Source of the DNA: Ferrimonas lipolytica
GTDB taxonomy: Bacteria > Pseudomonadota > Gammaproteobacteria > Enterobacterales > Shewanellaceae
Direction: 5' to 3'
Length of the DNA stretch: 64,000 nucleotides
Assembly: GCF_012295575.1 (NCBI RefSeq)
Contig: NZ_CP051180.1
Coordinates: 868,001-932,000, forward strand
The position numbers and the translations under genes are program-made. Each line of letters starts with the position of its first letter. Position 1 is the first letter of the stretch. Positions 52,237-59,487 of this stretch are shown piece after piece. The notes below the pieces were generated by a model that saw only the letters and a list, made by a program, of their open reading frames with translations, had not been told where the DNA came from and did no database searches.

Positions 52237-53403
52237 TCAGTCAACGATGCAGTGAGGGATAAAGCGCGACAGATCTTGAGTAATACGGCTGTGATCTTCG
52301 CGAACGGAGATCCCAGCGGCTTTATCGCCAATCAACCAAGAGCCAATCAAGGCGTTGTCGTCACCGAATTTCGGCAACTGTTGATAAGCTTGAATGATAA
52401 AGCCCTCTTCACCGTATTCACCACCAGAGGATTCAACCACTTTACCACCATCTAAGATCTCGATATTGGCGCCTTCACGGCTGTAGATTGGTTTCTTCAC
52501 CCATTGTCCAGTGCCACTGCGATCAGCTTCATCGGCGAAGTAGGCTGGCAACAGGTTAGGGTGGTTAGGGAACATTTGCCATAACAGCGGTAATAGCGCC
52601 TTGTTGGACAACACCGATTTCCACTCAGGCTCTAACCAGCGCACGTTGGCTTTGGCAATGTGATCACCAAACTCTTCCCGCAGCATAAACTCCCACGGAT
52701 ACAGCTTGAAGCAAGCACGGATCAAGTCACCATTGGCGTCCAAAAACTCATTTTTATCACTTAAACCAATGTGCTCAATGGCGCTAAATACGGTTTTAAA
52801 GCCCGCTTCTTCTGCGCAATCTTGCAGGTATTGCACTGTGCCGCGATCTTCAATGCTATCTAAACAGGAGGCAAAGTGCAGCGGTACAGGTGGCCACTCT
52901 TGCTTGAATTGGCTGAAGCGGTCAATCAGTGATTCTTGTATCGAGTTAAACTGATCAGCGCCGCTGGCAAGGGTGCCATCTTTGATGCGGTCCTCTAGCC
53001 ATAACCATTGGAAGAAGCCAGATTCGTATAACGACGTTGGTGTATCAGCATTGTTTTCCAGCAATTTAGCTGGGCCGGTGCCGTCGTAAGCCAGATCAAT
53101 ACGGGCGTATAGGCTAGGCTCCTTCAGGCGCCAAGCTCGGGCGACGGTATCCCAATGCGCTTGTGGAATCGCGAACTTTTCTAGTAACTGTTCGGAGTTA
53201 ACCACTTTATCCACCGCTTCAAGGCACATCTGGCCAATCTCTTCGGTAGGGTCCTCTATGTCGTTTTCGATCTGCTCGAGTGAGAATTGATAGTAACGGC
53301 TTTCATCCCAGTAGACTTCGTCGTACATGGTGTGAAAATCAAAACCAAACTCTTCAGCTTGCGCTTGCCAATGAGCGCGAGGAGTAACTAAATGACGTTT
53401 CAT
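52237..53403 (-). CDS. Glutathionylspermidine synthase-like ATP-grasp protein (YgiC/YjfC)
   Basis: 388 residues, C-N ligase of the glutathionylspermidine-synthase family. Seen: Tyr-Trp-Asp-Glu-Ser near residue 30, Leu-Glu-Asn-Asn-Ala-Asp-Thr-Pro-Thr-Ser-Leu-Tyr-Glu near 126, Pro-Trp-Glu-Phe near 236, and the ATP-grasp part Lys-Lys-Pro-Ile-Tyr-Ser-Arg-Glu-Gly-Ala-Asn near 317 with Ser-Trp-Leu-Ile-Gly-Asp. It lacks the amidase half of E. coli GspS. Ligated substrates in this group are unknown. Last gene of a DUF350-DUF1190-YgiC operon; starts 0 bp after the DUF1190 gene. Confidence 0.9.
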   Translation of the reverse strand: MKRHLVTPRAHWQAQAEEFGFDFHTMYDEVYWDESRYYQFSLEQIENDIEDPTEEIGQMCLEAVDKVVNSEQLLEKFAIPQAHWDTVARAWRLKEPSLYARIDLAYDGTGPAKLLENNADTPTSLYESGFFQWLWLEDRIKDGTLASGADQFNSIQESLIDRFSQFKQEWPPVPLHFASCLDSIEDRGTVQYLQDCAEEAGFKTVFSAIEHIGLSDKNEFLDANGDLIRACFKLYPWEFMLREEFGDHIAKANVRWLEPEWKSVLSNKALLPLLWQMFPNHPNLLPAYFADEADRSGTGQWVKKPIYSREGANIEILDGGKVVESSGGEYGEEGFIIQAYQQLPKFGDDNALIGSWLIGDKAAGISVREDHSRITQDLSRFIPHCIVD

Positions 53404-54069
53404 TTAGCCTCCAAAACTGCGGCTGCCGGACTTACTCTTCATGCTGCTCGACGATGATTTCGCCGCCGCCATCTTACCAAAACCGCCGCTGCGAGTGACT
53501 CGAGTCGGCGCCGATGGTTTCTGGAATGCAGAAGGGGTGGTACGTACGGTGCGATCGCCGGCTTTACCTACCACGGTGCCATTACCGGTGAAAATTTTGC
53601 CATTTAGCGGTGAGGTTTTAGAGCGCGAACCATACACTGGAGTGTAGCGAGTTGAACGGCCACCGGACATCATATTGCCCATCATGTAGCCCATCATCAT
53701 CGGCATAAACCAAGAACCACCGCCGCTTTCGGCGCTGGCTTGGCCAGCTTCAGGGTTACCTTCGCTGCCCTCTGGTGCCGGTTGACAGGCTTCAGCTCCA
53801 AACTCGTTTTCACACTCCGCTTGGCTGGTAAAGCGCGGAGCGGTAGTAAGGTGATCCATTTGTGCTGAGCTGAAGACCTGATCACACAGCTGCGGCTGAT
53901 CCGGGTAAACCGCTTTACACTCTTCAGCGTTTGAGTAGATCTGTGCGGTTTCTTGCATCTCGGCTGGGCTACAACCGGATAAAACTAAAGATACTGATAA
54001 CGCCACACCTGTTGCGGTAGGAATCGACTTACGAAAGCGGGCTAGACGTACGTTTGAACTGCGTTTCAT
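53404..54069 (-). CDS. DUF1190 lipoprotein-like protein (YgiB/YjfM)
   Basis: 221 residues from ATG 54069, behind AGGAG; an upstream in-frame ATG at 54093 is inside the DUF350 gene. A basic N-terminus leads to a hydrophobic stretch ending Leu-Val-Leu-Ser-Gly-Cys-Ser (lipobox, Cys near residue 32). The body has Cys residues at regular spacing (Glu-Glu-Cys-Lys; Gln-Leu-Cys-Asp-Gln-Val-Phe; Gln-Ala-Glu-Cys-Glu; Glu-Ala-Cys-Gln), then a Met/Gly-rich segment, and a Ser/Lys/Arg/Gly-rich tail ending Phe-Gly-Gly. This is the DUF1190 pattern. Function unknown; partner of the YgiC-like ligase. Confidence 0.88.
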   Translation of the reverse strand: MKRSSNVRLARFRKSIPTATGVALSVSLVLSGCSPAEMQETAQIYSNAEECKAVYPDQPQLCDQVFSSAQMDHLTTAPRFTSQAECENEFGAEACQPAPEGSEGNPEAGQASAESGGGSWFMPMMMGYMMGNMMSGGRSTRYTPVYGSRSKTSPLNGKIFTGNGTVVGKAGDRTVRTTPSAFQKPSAPTRVTRSGGFGKMAAAKSSSSSMKSKSGSRSFGG

Positions 54070-54077
54070 TAGGGCTC

Positions 54078-54479
54078 CTAGTAGCTCATGCAAGCGGCGT
54101 TAATTAGACCGACACAGACATTGATGCTGGCCAGCACCAATGCACTGGCAAGATGATTTTGTTCAATTTTCACTGAGATTCCAGGCATCAGCAGCACCTG
54201 CACGGCGATAAACGCCAACACCTGAGCGCCCATGGCAACAACCGCCCAAAGGACAAAGTCAAAAAAGGTGACGGAGTTACTGATGGCACCTGCTAACGCC
54301 AAGCTAAAGCCCATCAGAGCACCCATCATCGACACGGCAGCGGCTTGGTTACCGCCATTAATTAATGCCCACTCATCAAACGGAGTGACCTTTAAGTAGA
54401 TAACCTTAAAGAGATACAGCGCCACTAAGGCAACGGCAAAATAACCGGTAAATGCGCCTAAACTGCTAAAAAATTCCAT
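54078..54479 (-). CDS. DUF350 membrane protein (YjfL-like)
   Basis: 133 residues from ATG 54479, preceded by AAGGAAC. Four transmembrane helices with the DUF350 features Asn-Gly-Gly-Asn-Gln-Ala-Ala-Ala near residue 43 and Gly-Phe-Ser-Leu-Ala-Leu-Ala-Gly-Ala-Ile between helices. First gene of the operon, ending 8 bp before the DUF1190 start. The same trio exists as yjfL-yjfM-yjfC in E. coli. Function unknown. Confidence 0.88.
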   Translation of the reverse strand: MEFFSSLGAFTGYFAVALVALYLFKVIYLKVTPFDEWALINGGNQAAAVSMMGALMGFSLALAGAISNSVTFFDFVLWAVVAMGAQVLAFIAVQVLLMPGISVKIEQNHLASALVLASINVCVGLINAACMSY

Positions 54480-54719
54480 GAGTGTTCCTTGTGTAATTTG
54501 TTCATGTCGCAAATGGGGCGGTGAGTATGTCATTCACACTTAAATCTTGTGCTGAGACATTGGTCGTTAGTGTGGCTAGGAGCGATTGTATCAGCCTGCC
54601 AATTCGATAGTCACCGAGCATCCATTTAATGTTAACAGAACTAAATAGATGCTTGCTGACTCGCTGAGCGAATAAGGTTGAGGTCGTGGCTGCTCCCTTT
54701 AGATTTCTACCTAATAATT

Positions 54720-54940
54720 GGCTGTGTCGCGGTGGCGACAGCACATTCTTGTATGCATTAGGGGGAGCTTCGCCCCCTTTGCAATCTCCCTTGCCCTAGG
54801 TCGCAGTCCAAAACGTTTCGCTGGACTGCTCCAATGCGGCAAAAGATCAACGGCGGTAGTGCTTTCCCCTTGTATCAAAACTCACCTAGCCGGTGCTTTA
54901 ACAGCATTGGAAAAGAACAACACTTAGTTGATACACAGCC
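54720..54940 (-). repeat. MITE-like repeat, copy 5 (internally deleted)
   Basis: 221 bp, same orientation as the tandem array. The outer 9 bases of the GGCTGTGTC end are kept and then joined directly to GCGGTGGCG, so about 75 bp that normally follow the tip are missing. TGTC occurs at both sides of the deletion in other copies. Flanks TAATAATT (54712-54719) and TAAGAATT (54941-54948) match at 7 of 8 positions, so a target duplication is still visible. Confidence 0.9.
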
Positions 54941-55031
54941 TAAGAATTGGCCAGCCTAAGCCTCATTAACAGCGTCAATCACTCAGTTAAAGGCTGGGGT
55001 TGACGCAGCTTTACCCATTTGGTTGTTGCTG

Positions 55032-55637
55032 TTATTTCAAATTGAGTACTGCAGCCTCTTTACTCAAGTTGGTACTGCCTTGGGCTTGCTGACTAAACCA
55101 TTGGCTCTTTATGGTTTCAAGTTGTGGCATCAGCTCAAATAACGCCACCTTAACTGAGGTGACAACACCATCGCAGCTATATTGGTAGCGAGCTTCGAGA
55201 TTGCTGTGGTCATGATGATGTTCACCATGATGAAGCTCTTCGTCATGATGTTTCTCGCCGTGATGCTCATGGCTGTGCTCTTCATGCGCGTGGTGATGCT
55301 CAAGTTGAGCAGCATCGGCTACTTCAAAAGGCAACTCAAGCTGTTGCTCGACCAGCTTGCAGTTAGCGCCGTTAAAGCTAAATTGCGCTGTTGCTTCGAA
55401 GGATTTGATCGCAGTTGCGTAGGCTTGACGCTGCTGCTTGGTTTCGGGTTGATGCTCAAAACCCACCAGATTAGCAAGAGGAGATTCGACTTCGACTTCG
55501 ATGAGTCCCTCTTGCTGCACCAGATTGAGATGGGCAATGCCATGCTGATGGGCACCAGATTGCGCCAATACGCCACTGGAAAGGCAACTACAACTCAGCA
55601 CAATTAACGACAATGCGAGGGTTCGTTTCTGGTTCAT
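55032..55637 (-). CDS. DUF2796 His-rich periplasmic zinc protein (ZrgA-like)
   Basis: 201 residues with a signal peptide ending Val-Leu-Ala-Gln near residue 26. The mature protein begins Ser-Gly-Ala-His-Gln-His-Gly-Ile-Ala-His-Leu. Between about residues 110 and 150 is a stretch with more than fifteen His mixed with Glu/Asp, a classic zinc-binding loop. The C-terminal part is the second half of DUF2796. In Vibrio cholerae the DUF2796 protein ZrgA belongs to a zinc uptake system with an ABC transporter. The cluster here, with a Zur-type box, supports the same role. Last gene of the minus-strand arm. Confidence 0.9.
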   Translation of the reverse strand: MNQKRTLALSLIVLSCSCLSSGVLAQSGAHQHGIAHLNLVQQEGLIEVEVESPLANLVGFEHQPETKQQRQAYATAIKSFEATAQFSFNGANCKLVEQQLELPFEVADAAQLEHHHAHEEHSHEHHGEKHHDEELHHGEHHHDHSNLEARYQYSCDGVVTSVKVALFELMPQLETIKSQWFSQQAQGSTNLSKEAAVLNLK

Positions 55638-55672
55638 GCGGGTGTTTTCTCTTGTGATATATCGTTGTCAAT

Positions 55673-56188
55673 TTAGTTGGCGACAGCCAGCTTCTCTTCG
55701 GCGCTGGTGACCTTGACAAAAATGGATCTGAATTTAGATACCGTTTGGCCAGCAACGTTAGCGGTTAGTTTGCCACGCAACACAAATATTCCCGTTTTAC
55801 CCGGGGCAATATTGAGTAACAGTTGCTGATCTGCACCGGTTCCAACAGCTTGATCTTTGGCTCCCTGGAGATTGACTATGTCGTCGGCCTTCCAAGTAAC
55901 CTTCGCTTGCTCGAAATTGTCTGGCACCGTGATCGAAAATGGCACCTGACTAACTTCACTGGCATTAACCGTGAACCTCGGCTCGGCAGACAAGATCATC
56001 CCCCGAGCGAGTTGCTCAGATAACGTTGGCGCTGATCTGGCGTGCGATCCCATCGGGTACATGCCAAAGCCGGGGCCATGATTTTCGCAAGCATAACTAA
56101 CGCTTACCGACGCCATAACGGCGGCGCACAATAAGGTTACAAAACGTGTTGCGCGGCAAGCGGAGGTAAAACGGTCAATGCATTTCAT
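55673..56188 (-). CDS. Secreted protein of the zinc-related cluster, unknown
   Basis: 171 residues with a signal peptide (hydrophobic to about residue 30, cleavage near Val-Ser-Tyr-Ala-Cys). The mature N-terminus is Cys-, His- and Met-containing (Cys-Glu-Asn-His-Gly-Pro-Gly-Phe-Gly-Met-Tyr-Pro-Met-Gly-Ser-His), which could bind metal. The rest looks like an immunoglobulin-like beta sandwich. I do not recognise a named family. It lies 5 bp from the DUF3299 gene and 35 bp from the DUF2796 gene, clearly in one operon, so a role in periplasmic metal handling is inferred. Confidence 0.7.
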   Translation of the reverse strand: MKCIDRFTSACRATRFVTLLCAAVMASVSVSYACENHGPGFGMYPMGSHARSAPTLSEQLARGMILSAEPRFTVNASEVSQVPFSITVPDNFEQAKVTWKADDIVNLQGAKDQAVGTGADQQLLLNIAPGKTGIFVLRGKLTANVAGQTVSKFRSIFVKVTSAEEKLAVAN

Positions 56189-56193
56189 GATGA

Positions 56194-56763
56194 TTACTCT
56201 GTATAAGGCGTTACCGAGTCGACAACTAAGGTATAAGCTGCGGTTCCCATATCGCTGGCGGTTGTCTCAATCTTGAGGGTGCCTTCAAACCAGAATGGGT
56301 CTTGATAGGAGTTAAGCTCTACCCCTTCTGGGTAGACAACATAGATAATCTGGTTTGGCGGCGGTGGCGGCATGTGCAGACAGGCGCCGAAGAATGGCAC
56401 CATTAAAAATTCTACTGCCAGGAAATCCTCTTTCAGCTCCAACGGGACGATAAAACCGGGTAGGCGGATCTTGGTATTATTGAAGTCAGTTACCACGGTG
56501 GTTGACTCTAATGCTGCCAGGTAGCGCTGAGTCGCTTCGTCGTCTACATCTTCTAAACTGGCAACCGAGTCCTCGTCGCTGCCATCAACAATCAGTTCGA
56601 TGGCCTCTGGTGGATTGAGAAGGGCAACAAGGTCATCTTCTGGCATCAGCTCTATCCACTCGATCTGACGATAGTCATTATCTTGGGCTGTCACTGGTGC
56701 ACTGAATGTTGTTACCGTAAATAAAATTAGCCCCAAAGCCGTTTGGAGTCGATTGCTTAACAT
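56194..56763 (-). CDS. DUF3299 periplasmic protein
   Basis: 189 residues from ATG 56763; an in-frame start further up would add 25 residues that run across the Zur-type box. Signal peptide ends near Ala-Pro-Val-Thr-Ala-Gln. The DUF3299 domain covers the C-terminal part: Ile-Arg-Leu-Pro-Gly-Phe-Ile-Val-Pro-Leu-Glu near residue 103, Phe-Leu-Met-Val-Pro-Phe-Phe-Gly-Ala-Cys-Leu-His-Met-Pro-Pro-Pro-Pro-Pro-Asn-Gln near 125. DUF3299 proteins often sit with ABC transporters and DUF2796. The conserved Cys-Leu-His-Met could bind a metal. First gene of the minus-strand arm. Confidence 0.88.
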   Translation of the reverse strand: MLSNRLQTALGLILFTVTTFSAPVTAQDNDYRQIEWIELMPEDDLVALLNPPEAIELIVDGSDEDSVASLEDVDDEATQRYLAALESTTVVTDFNNTKIRLPGFIVPLELKEDFLAVEFLMVPFFGACLHMPPPPPNQIIYVVYPEGVELNSYQDPFWFEGTLKIETTASDMGTAAYTLVVDSVTPYTE

Positions 56764-56800
56764 CTTAGGTCTTCCACAGATATCTAATATTGTTAAAAAT

Positions 56801-56813
56801 GTTATAACATAAC
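56801..56813. promoter_or_regulatory. Zur-type box between the two arms of the zinc cluster
   Basis: GTTATAACATAAC fits GTTAT-N3-ATAAC, the core of the gammaproteobacterial Zur site, preceded by AAAAAT as in the longer consensus. It is 38 bp upstream of the DUF3299 start and 67 bp upstream of the ABC ATPase start, placed to control both directions. Confidence 0.7.
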
Positions 56814-56879
56814 TGCCCTCATCGATGAATACGGGCAAGCTTCTGTTGGGCTCGTTAATTACACAAGTGTTTTATTATT

Positions 56880-57599
56880 GTGCAGAAAAAAGAATTAGTT
56901 GAAGCGCAAGCGGCGATCCTTCTGAAGCAATTACGCTTCCGTTACCAAGGCGCGACTGCTGACGTTATTGATATCCCCGATTGGCGCCTTGAACAGGGCG
57001 AGAAGTGTTTCCTTTTTGGTGCCTCGGGAGCCGGTAAAAGTACCCTGATGAACTTGCTTTGTGGGGTATTACAGCCAACCTCCGGAGAGGTTGCTGTGTT
57101 AGAGCAAACGCTCACAACCATGTCAGCTAGGCAACGAGATCGCTTTCGTTCACGTCATATAGGTGTGGTATTCCAACAGTTCAATCTTATTCCTTATCTC
57201 ACTGTTGAAGAAAACGTTCGCTTGGCTTCGTGGTTTGCCAACAACGCTGGTGGAGCTGCAGAGCGCGAGTTGACGCAACGTTTGCACGAGCTGATGGATG
57301 CACTGCAATTAAAGTCAGAGCTGTTGCAGCGGCCTAGTAAGGAATTAAGTGTCGGCCAACAGCAGCGAGTAGCCATTGCCCGAGCATTGATCAACCAACC
57401 TGAATTGATGATTGTTGATGAGCCGACATCGGCGCTGGACTCCTATGCTCGGGACAATTTTATGCAACTGCTGATGAACGTCTGCTCCGAGCACAACAGT
57501 TCGCTGCTGTTTGTTAGCCATGATTTAACCTTGCAGTCCTATTTCGATTCGAGCGTCAATCTGGCTGACATTAACGTGGCTGGAGAGCGCCGCAGATGA
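56880..57599 (+). CDS. ABC transporter ATPase (LolD/MacB-type)
   Basis: 239 residues, GTG start with no clear ribosome binding site. Walker A Gly-Ala-Ser-Gly-Ala-Gly-Lys-Ser-Thr near residue 48, Q-loop Val-Phe-Gln-Gln-Phe-Asn, signature Leu-Ser-Val-Gly-Gln-Gln-Gln-Arg near 160, Walker B Leu-Met-Ile-Val-Asp-Glu-Pro, and H-loop Val-Ser-His-Asp. Belongs to the exporter-like LolD/MacB subfamily. It overlaps its permease gene by 4 bp. Within a zinc cluster it probably powers a metal-related or envelope transport step. Confidence 0.92.
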   Translation: MQKKELVEAQAAILLKQLRFRYQGATADVIDIPDWRLEQGEKCFLFGASGAGKSTLMNLLCGVLQPTSGEVAVLEQTLTTMSARQRDRFRSRHIGVVFQQFNLIPYLTVEENVRLASWFANNAGGAAERELTQRLHELMDALQLKSELLQRPSKELSVGQQQRVAIARALINQPELMIVDEPTSALDSYARDNFMQLLMNVCSEHNSSLLFVSHDLTLQSYFDSSVNLADINVAGERRR

Positions 57600-58840
57600 T
57601 CATCAAATTAGCCTATAAAAGCCTTCTTAATCGTAAGACCTCGGTGTTACTGACGCTGTTTTCTATTGTCGTCAGCTTATCGTTGTTGATCACCGTGGAG
57701 CACATTCGTTCCGAAGCGAAAGCAAGCTTTAACCGCACGGTTTCAAGTGTCGATCTGATTGTTGGCGCTCGTACTGGCCAGCTCAATCTATTGCTGTATT
57801 CCATTTTTCGTATGGGCAACGCCACTAACAATGTTGACTGGAAAAGCTATCAAGCCATCAGTGAGCAAGCAGATGTGGTTTGGTCAGTGCCGTTGTCATT
57901 GGGCGACTCCCATCGTGGTTATCGGGTGCTCGGCACTAATCAAGACTACTTTGAGTTCTATCGTTATGGCGATAAGCGGCCATTGGTGTTTGCACAGGGA
58001 AGCCGGTTTGAGAGCCCATTTGGGGCAGTGCTGGGGGCCGAAGTTGCCAAGTCCTTGAACTACAGCGTTGGAAAGCGCATTACCCTGTCTCATGGTGTTG
58101 GCTCAGTCAGTTTTACCGAGCACGATAACGCGCCATTTGCGGTGGTAGGCATACTCGAACCAACCGGCACGCCGGTAGACCGAACCATTCACGTCACTTT
58201 GGCTGGGATAGAAGCGGTGCACATGCCACCAAGTCGCTTAAAAGCGCTGCAAACCGCGGTTGATGCAGGGCAGGACATCGAGGTTAAGCCATCGTCCATT
58301 ACTGCCTTTATGCTGGGGCTAAAATCGAAGATGTCTATCTTCAAGATTCAAAGGTCGATTAATAACTACCGCCAAGAACCATTGATGGCAGTGTTGCCGG
58401 GAATCGCATTGGTTGAATTGTGGTCGTTGGTTAGCTCGGTGGAGAATATTCTCAGAGTCATCTCCCTATGTGTGTTTGTATCGGCAATTTTGGGGCTTAT
58501 TACTATGCTGTTGGCGTCGATGCAGGAGCGACAAAAAGAGATTGCGGTACTACGAGCGATAGGGGCGGGGCCGGTGCTATTGTTTGTGCTGATCCAACTG
58601 GAGGCCTTGTTGGTGACAACTTTGGCGATAGCCATCTCGTTGCTGCTGGTATGGGGCGTGTTCTATGGAGCCAGTGATCTATTAGCCAGCAATTATGGGA
58701 TTTTTGTCTCGTCACAGATCTTGTCGTCGGCACAATTGATGCAATTGGCCGCGGCGCTGGTCGTCACTGTACTGGTTGCTTTGATCCCAGCGATAAGCGC
58801 CTACCGCAAGGCACTGCATGCAGGCTTGGGTAATCAATAA
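57596..58840 (+). CDS. ABC transporter permease, FtsX/MacB type
   Basis: 414 residues. One N-terminal helix (about 18-38), a large periplasmic domain (about 40-275), then three helices (about 288-312, 335-360 and 380-400), the FtsX/MacB topology. FtsX-domain signature Glu-Ile-Ala-Val-Leu-Arg-Ala-Ile-Gly-Ala near residue 313. Pairs with the ATPase by 4-bp overlap. In Vibrio cholerae the similar DUF2796/DUF3299/ABC set is the Zrg zinc uptake system. Cargo direction cannot be read from sequence. Confidence 0.9.
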   Translation: MIIKLAYKSLLNRKTSVLLTLFSIVVSLSLLITVEHIRSEAKASFNRTVSSVDLIVGARTGQLNLLLYSIFRMGNATNNVDWKSYQAISEQADVVWSVPLSLGDSHRGYRVLGTNQDYFEFYRYGDKRPLVFAQGSRFESPFGAVLGAEVAKSLNYSVGKRITLSHGVGSVSFTEHDNAPFAVVGILEPTGTPVDRTIHVTLAGIEAVHMPPSRLKALQTAVDAGQDIEVKPSSITAFMLGLKSKMSIFKIQRSINNYRQEPLMAVLPGIALVELWSLVSSVENILRVISLCVFVSAILGLITMLLASMQERQKEIAVLRAIGAGPVLLFVLIQLEALLVTTLAIAISLLLVWGVFYGASDLLASNYGIFVSSQILSSAQLMQLAAALVVTVLVALIPAISAYRKALHAGLGNQ

Positions 58841-58916
58841 CCGCTTTAATTGCATTGGCTGAAGCCGACTTCATCTTCTAGCTCGCAGCTGAGGGGGGTG
58901 ACGTCGGCACTGTTAT

Positions 58917-59159
58917 CTAGCCGAGTTTTGATACAAAGGGGAAAGCACTACCGCCGTTGATTTTCTGCCGCATTGGAGCAGTCCAGCGAAGCGTTTTGGA
59001 CTGCGACCTAAGGCAAAGGGGGACTCCAAAGGGAGCGAAGCTCTCCCCTAATGCATACAAGAATGTGCCGTCGCCACCGCGACATCCGCCCCTAAAAGCA
59101 CCGAAATCGGTGAAGCCGAAGGCTTAAGGCAAACTTCAACAGCTAACTACGGCACAGCC
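58917..59159 (+). repeat. MITE-like repeat, copy 6 (left end lost)
   Basis: About 243 bp matching the family from CTAG-CGAGTTTTGATACAA to the right tip GGCACAGCC at 59159. The left tip and about 45 bp are missing, and no target duplication can be found. It lies between the ABC permease gene and the truncated nth copy. Confidence 0.88.
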
Positions 59160-59183
59160 AATGTAATCTGAGCAGACGTAGCC

Positions 59184-59438
59184 TTACTCGTCTGGGTAAA
59201 CCTTATCCTTGAATTCACACAAGTCTTCAATAATACATGAGCCGCAGCGAGGCTTACGGGCAAGACAGGTATAACGTCCGTGCAGAATCAACCAGTGATG
59301 CACATCGACCTTAAATTCAGTCGGAACCACTTTTAATAGCTTCTGCTCGACGTTATCGACAGTTTTGCCTACGGCAAATTTGGTGCGATTTGAAACTCGA
59401 TAGATATGGGTATCAACGGCGATGGTTGGCCAGCCAAA
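59184..59438 (-). pseudogene. nth: Truncated duplicate of nth (3' part only)
   Basis: Bases 59212-59438 are identical to 62652-62878 of the intact nth, 227 bp with no mismatch, and the frame is kept from Asn-Val-Val-like core onwards to the four Fe-S cysteines. Upstream (higher coordinates) homology stops abruptly at 59439, so no start codon or catalytic helix-hairpin-helix remains. The C-terminus here ends Lys-Asp-Lys-Val-Tyr-Pro-Asp-Glu, longer than that of the intact gene (Lys-Asp-Lys-Thr-Glu) and closer to E. coli Nth (Lys-Glu-Lys-Val-Asp-Ile), so this may be the ancestral 3' end displaced by the island. Confidence 0.93.
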
Positions 59439-59487
59439 AGATAATAAGGGTAGATGTCAACTGAACAGTATCAAATTAGCTATTAAT

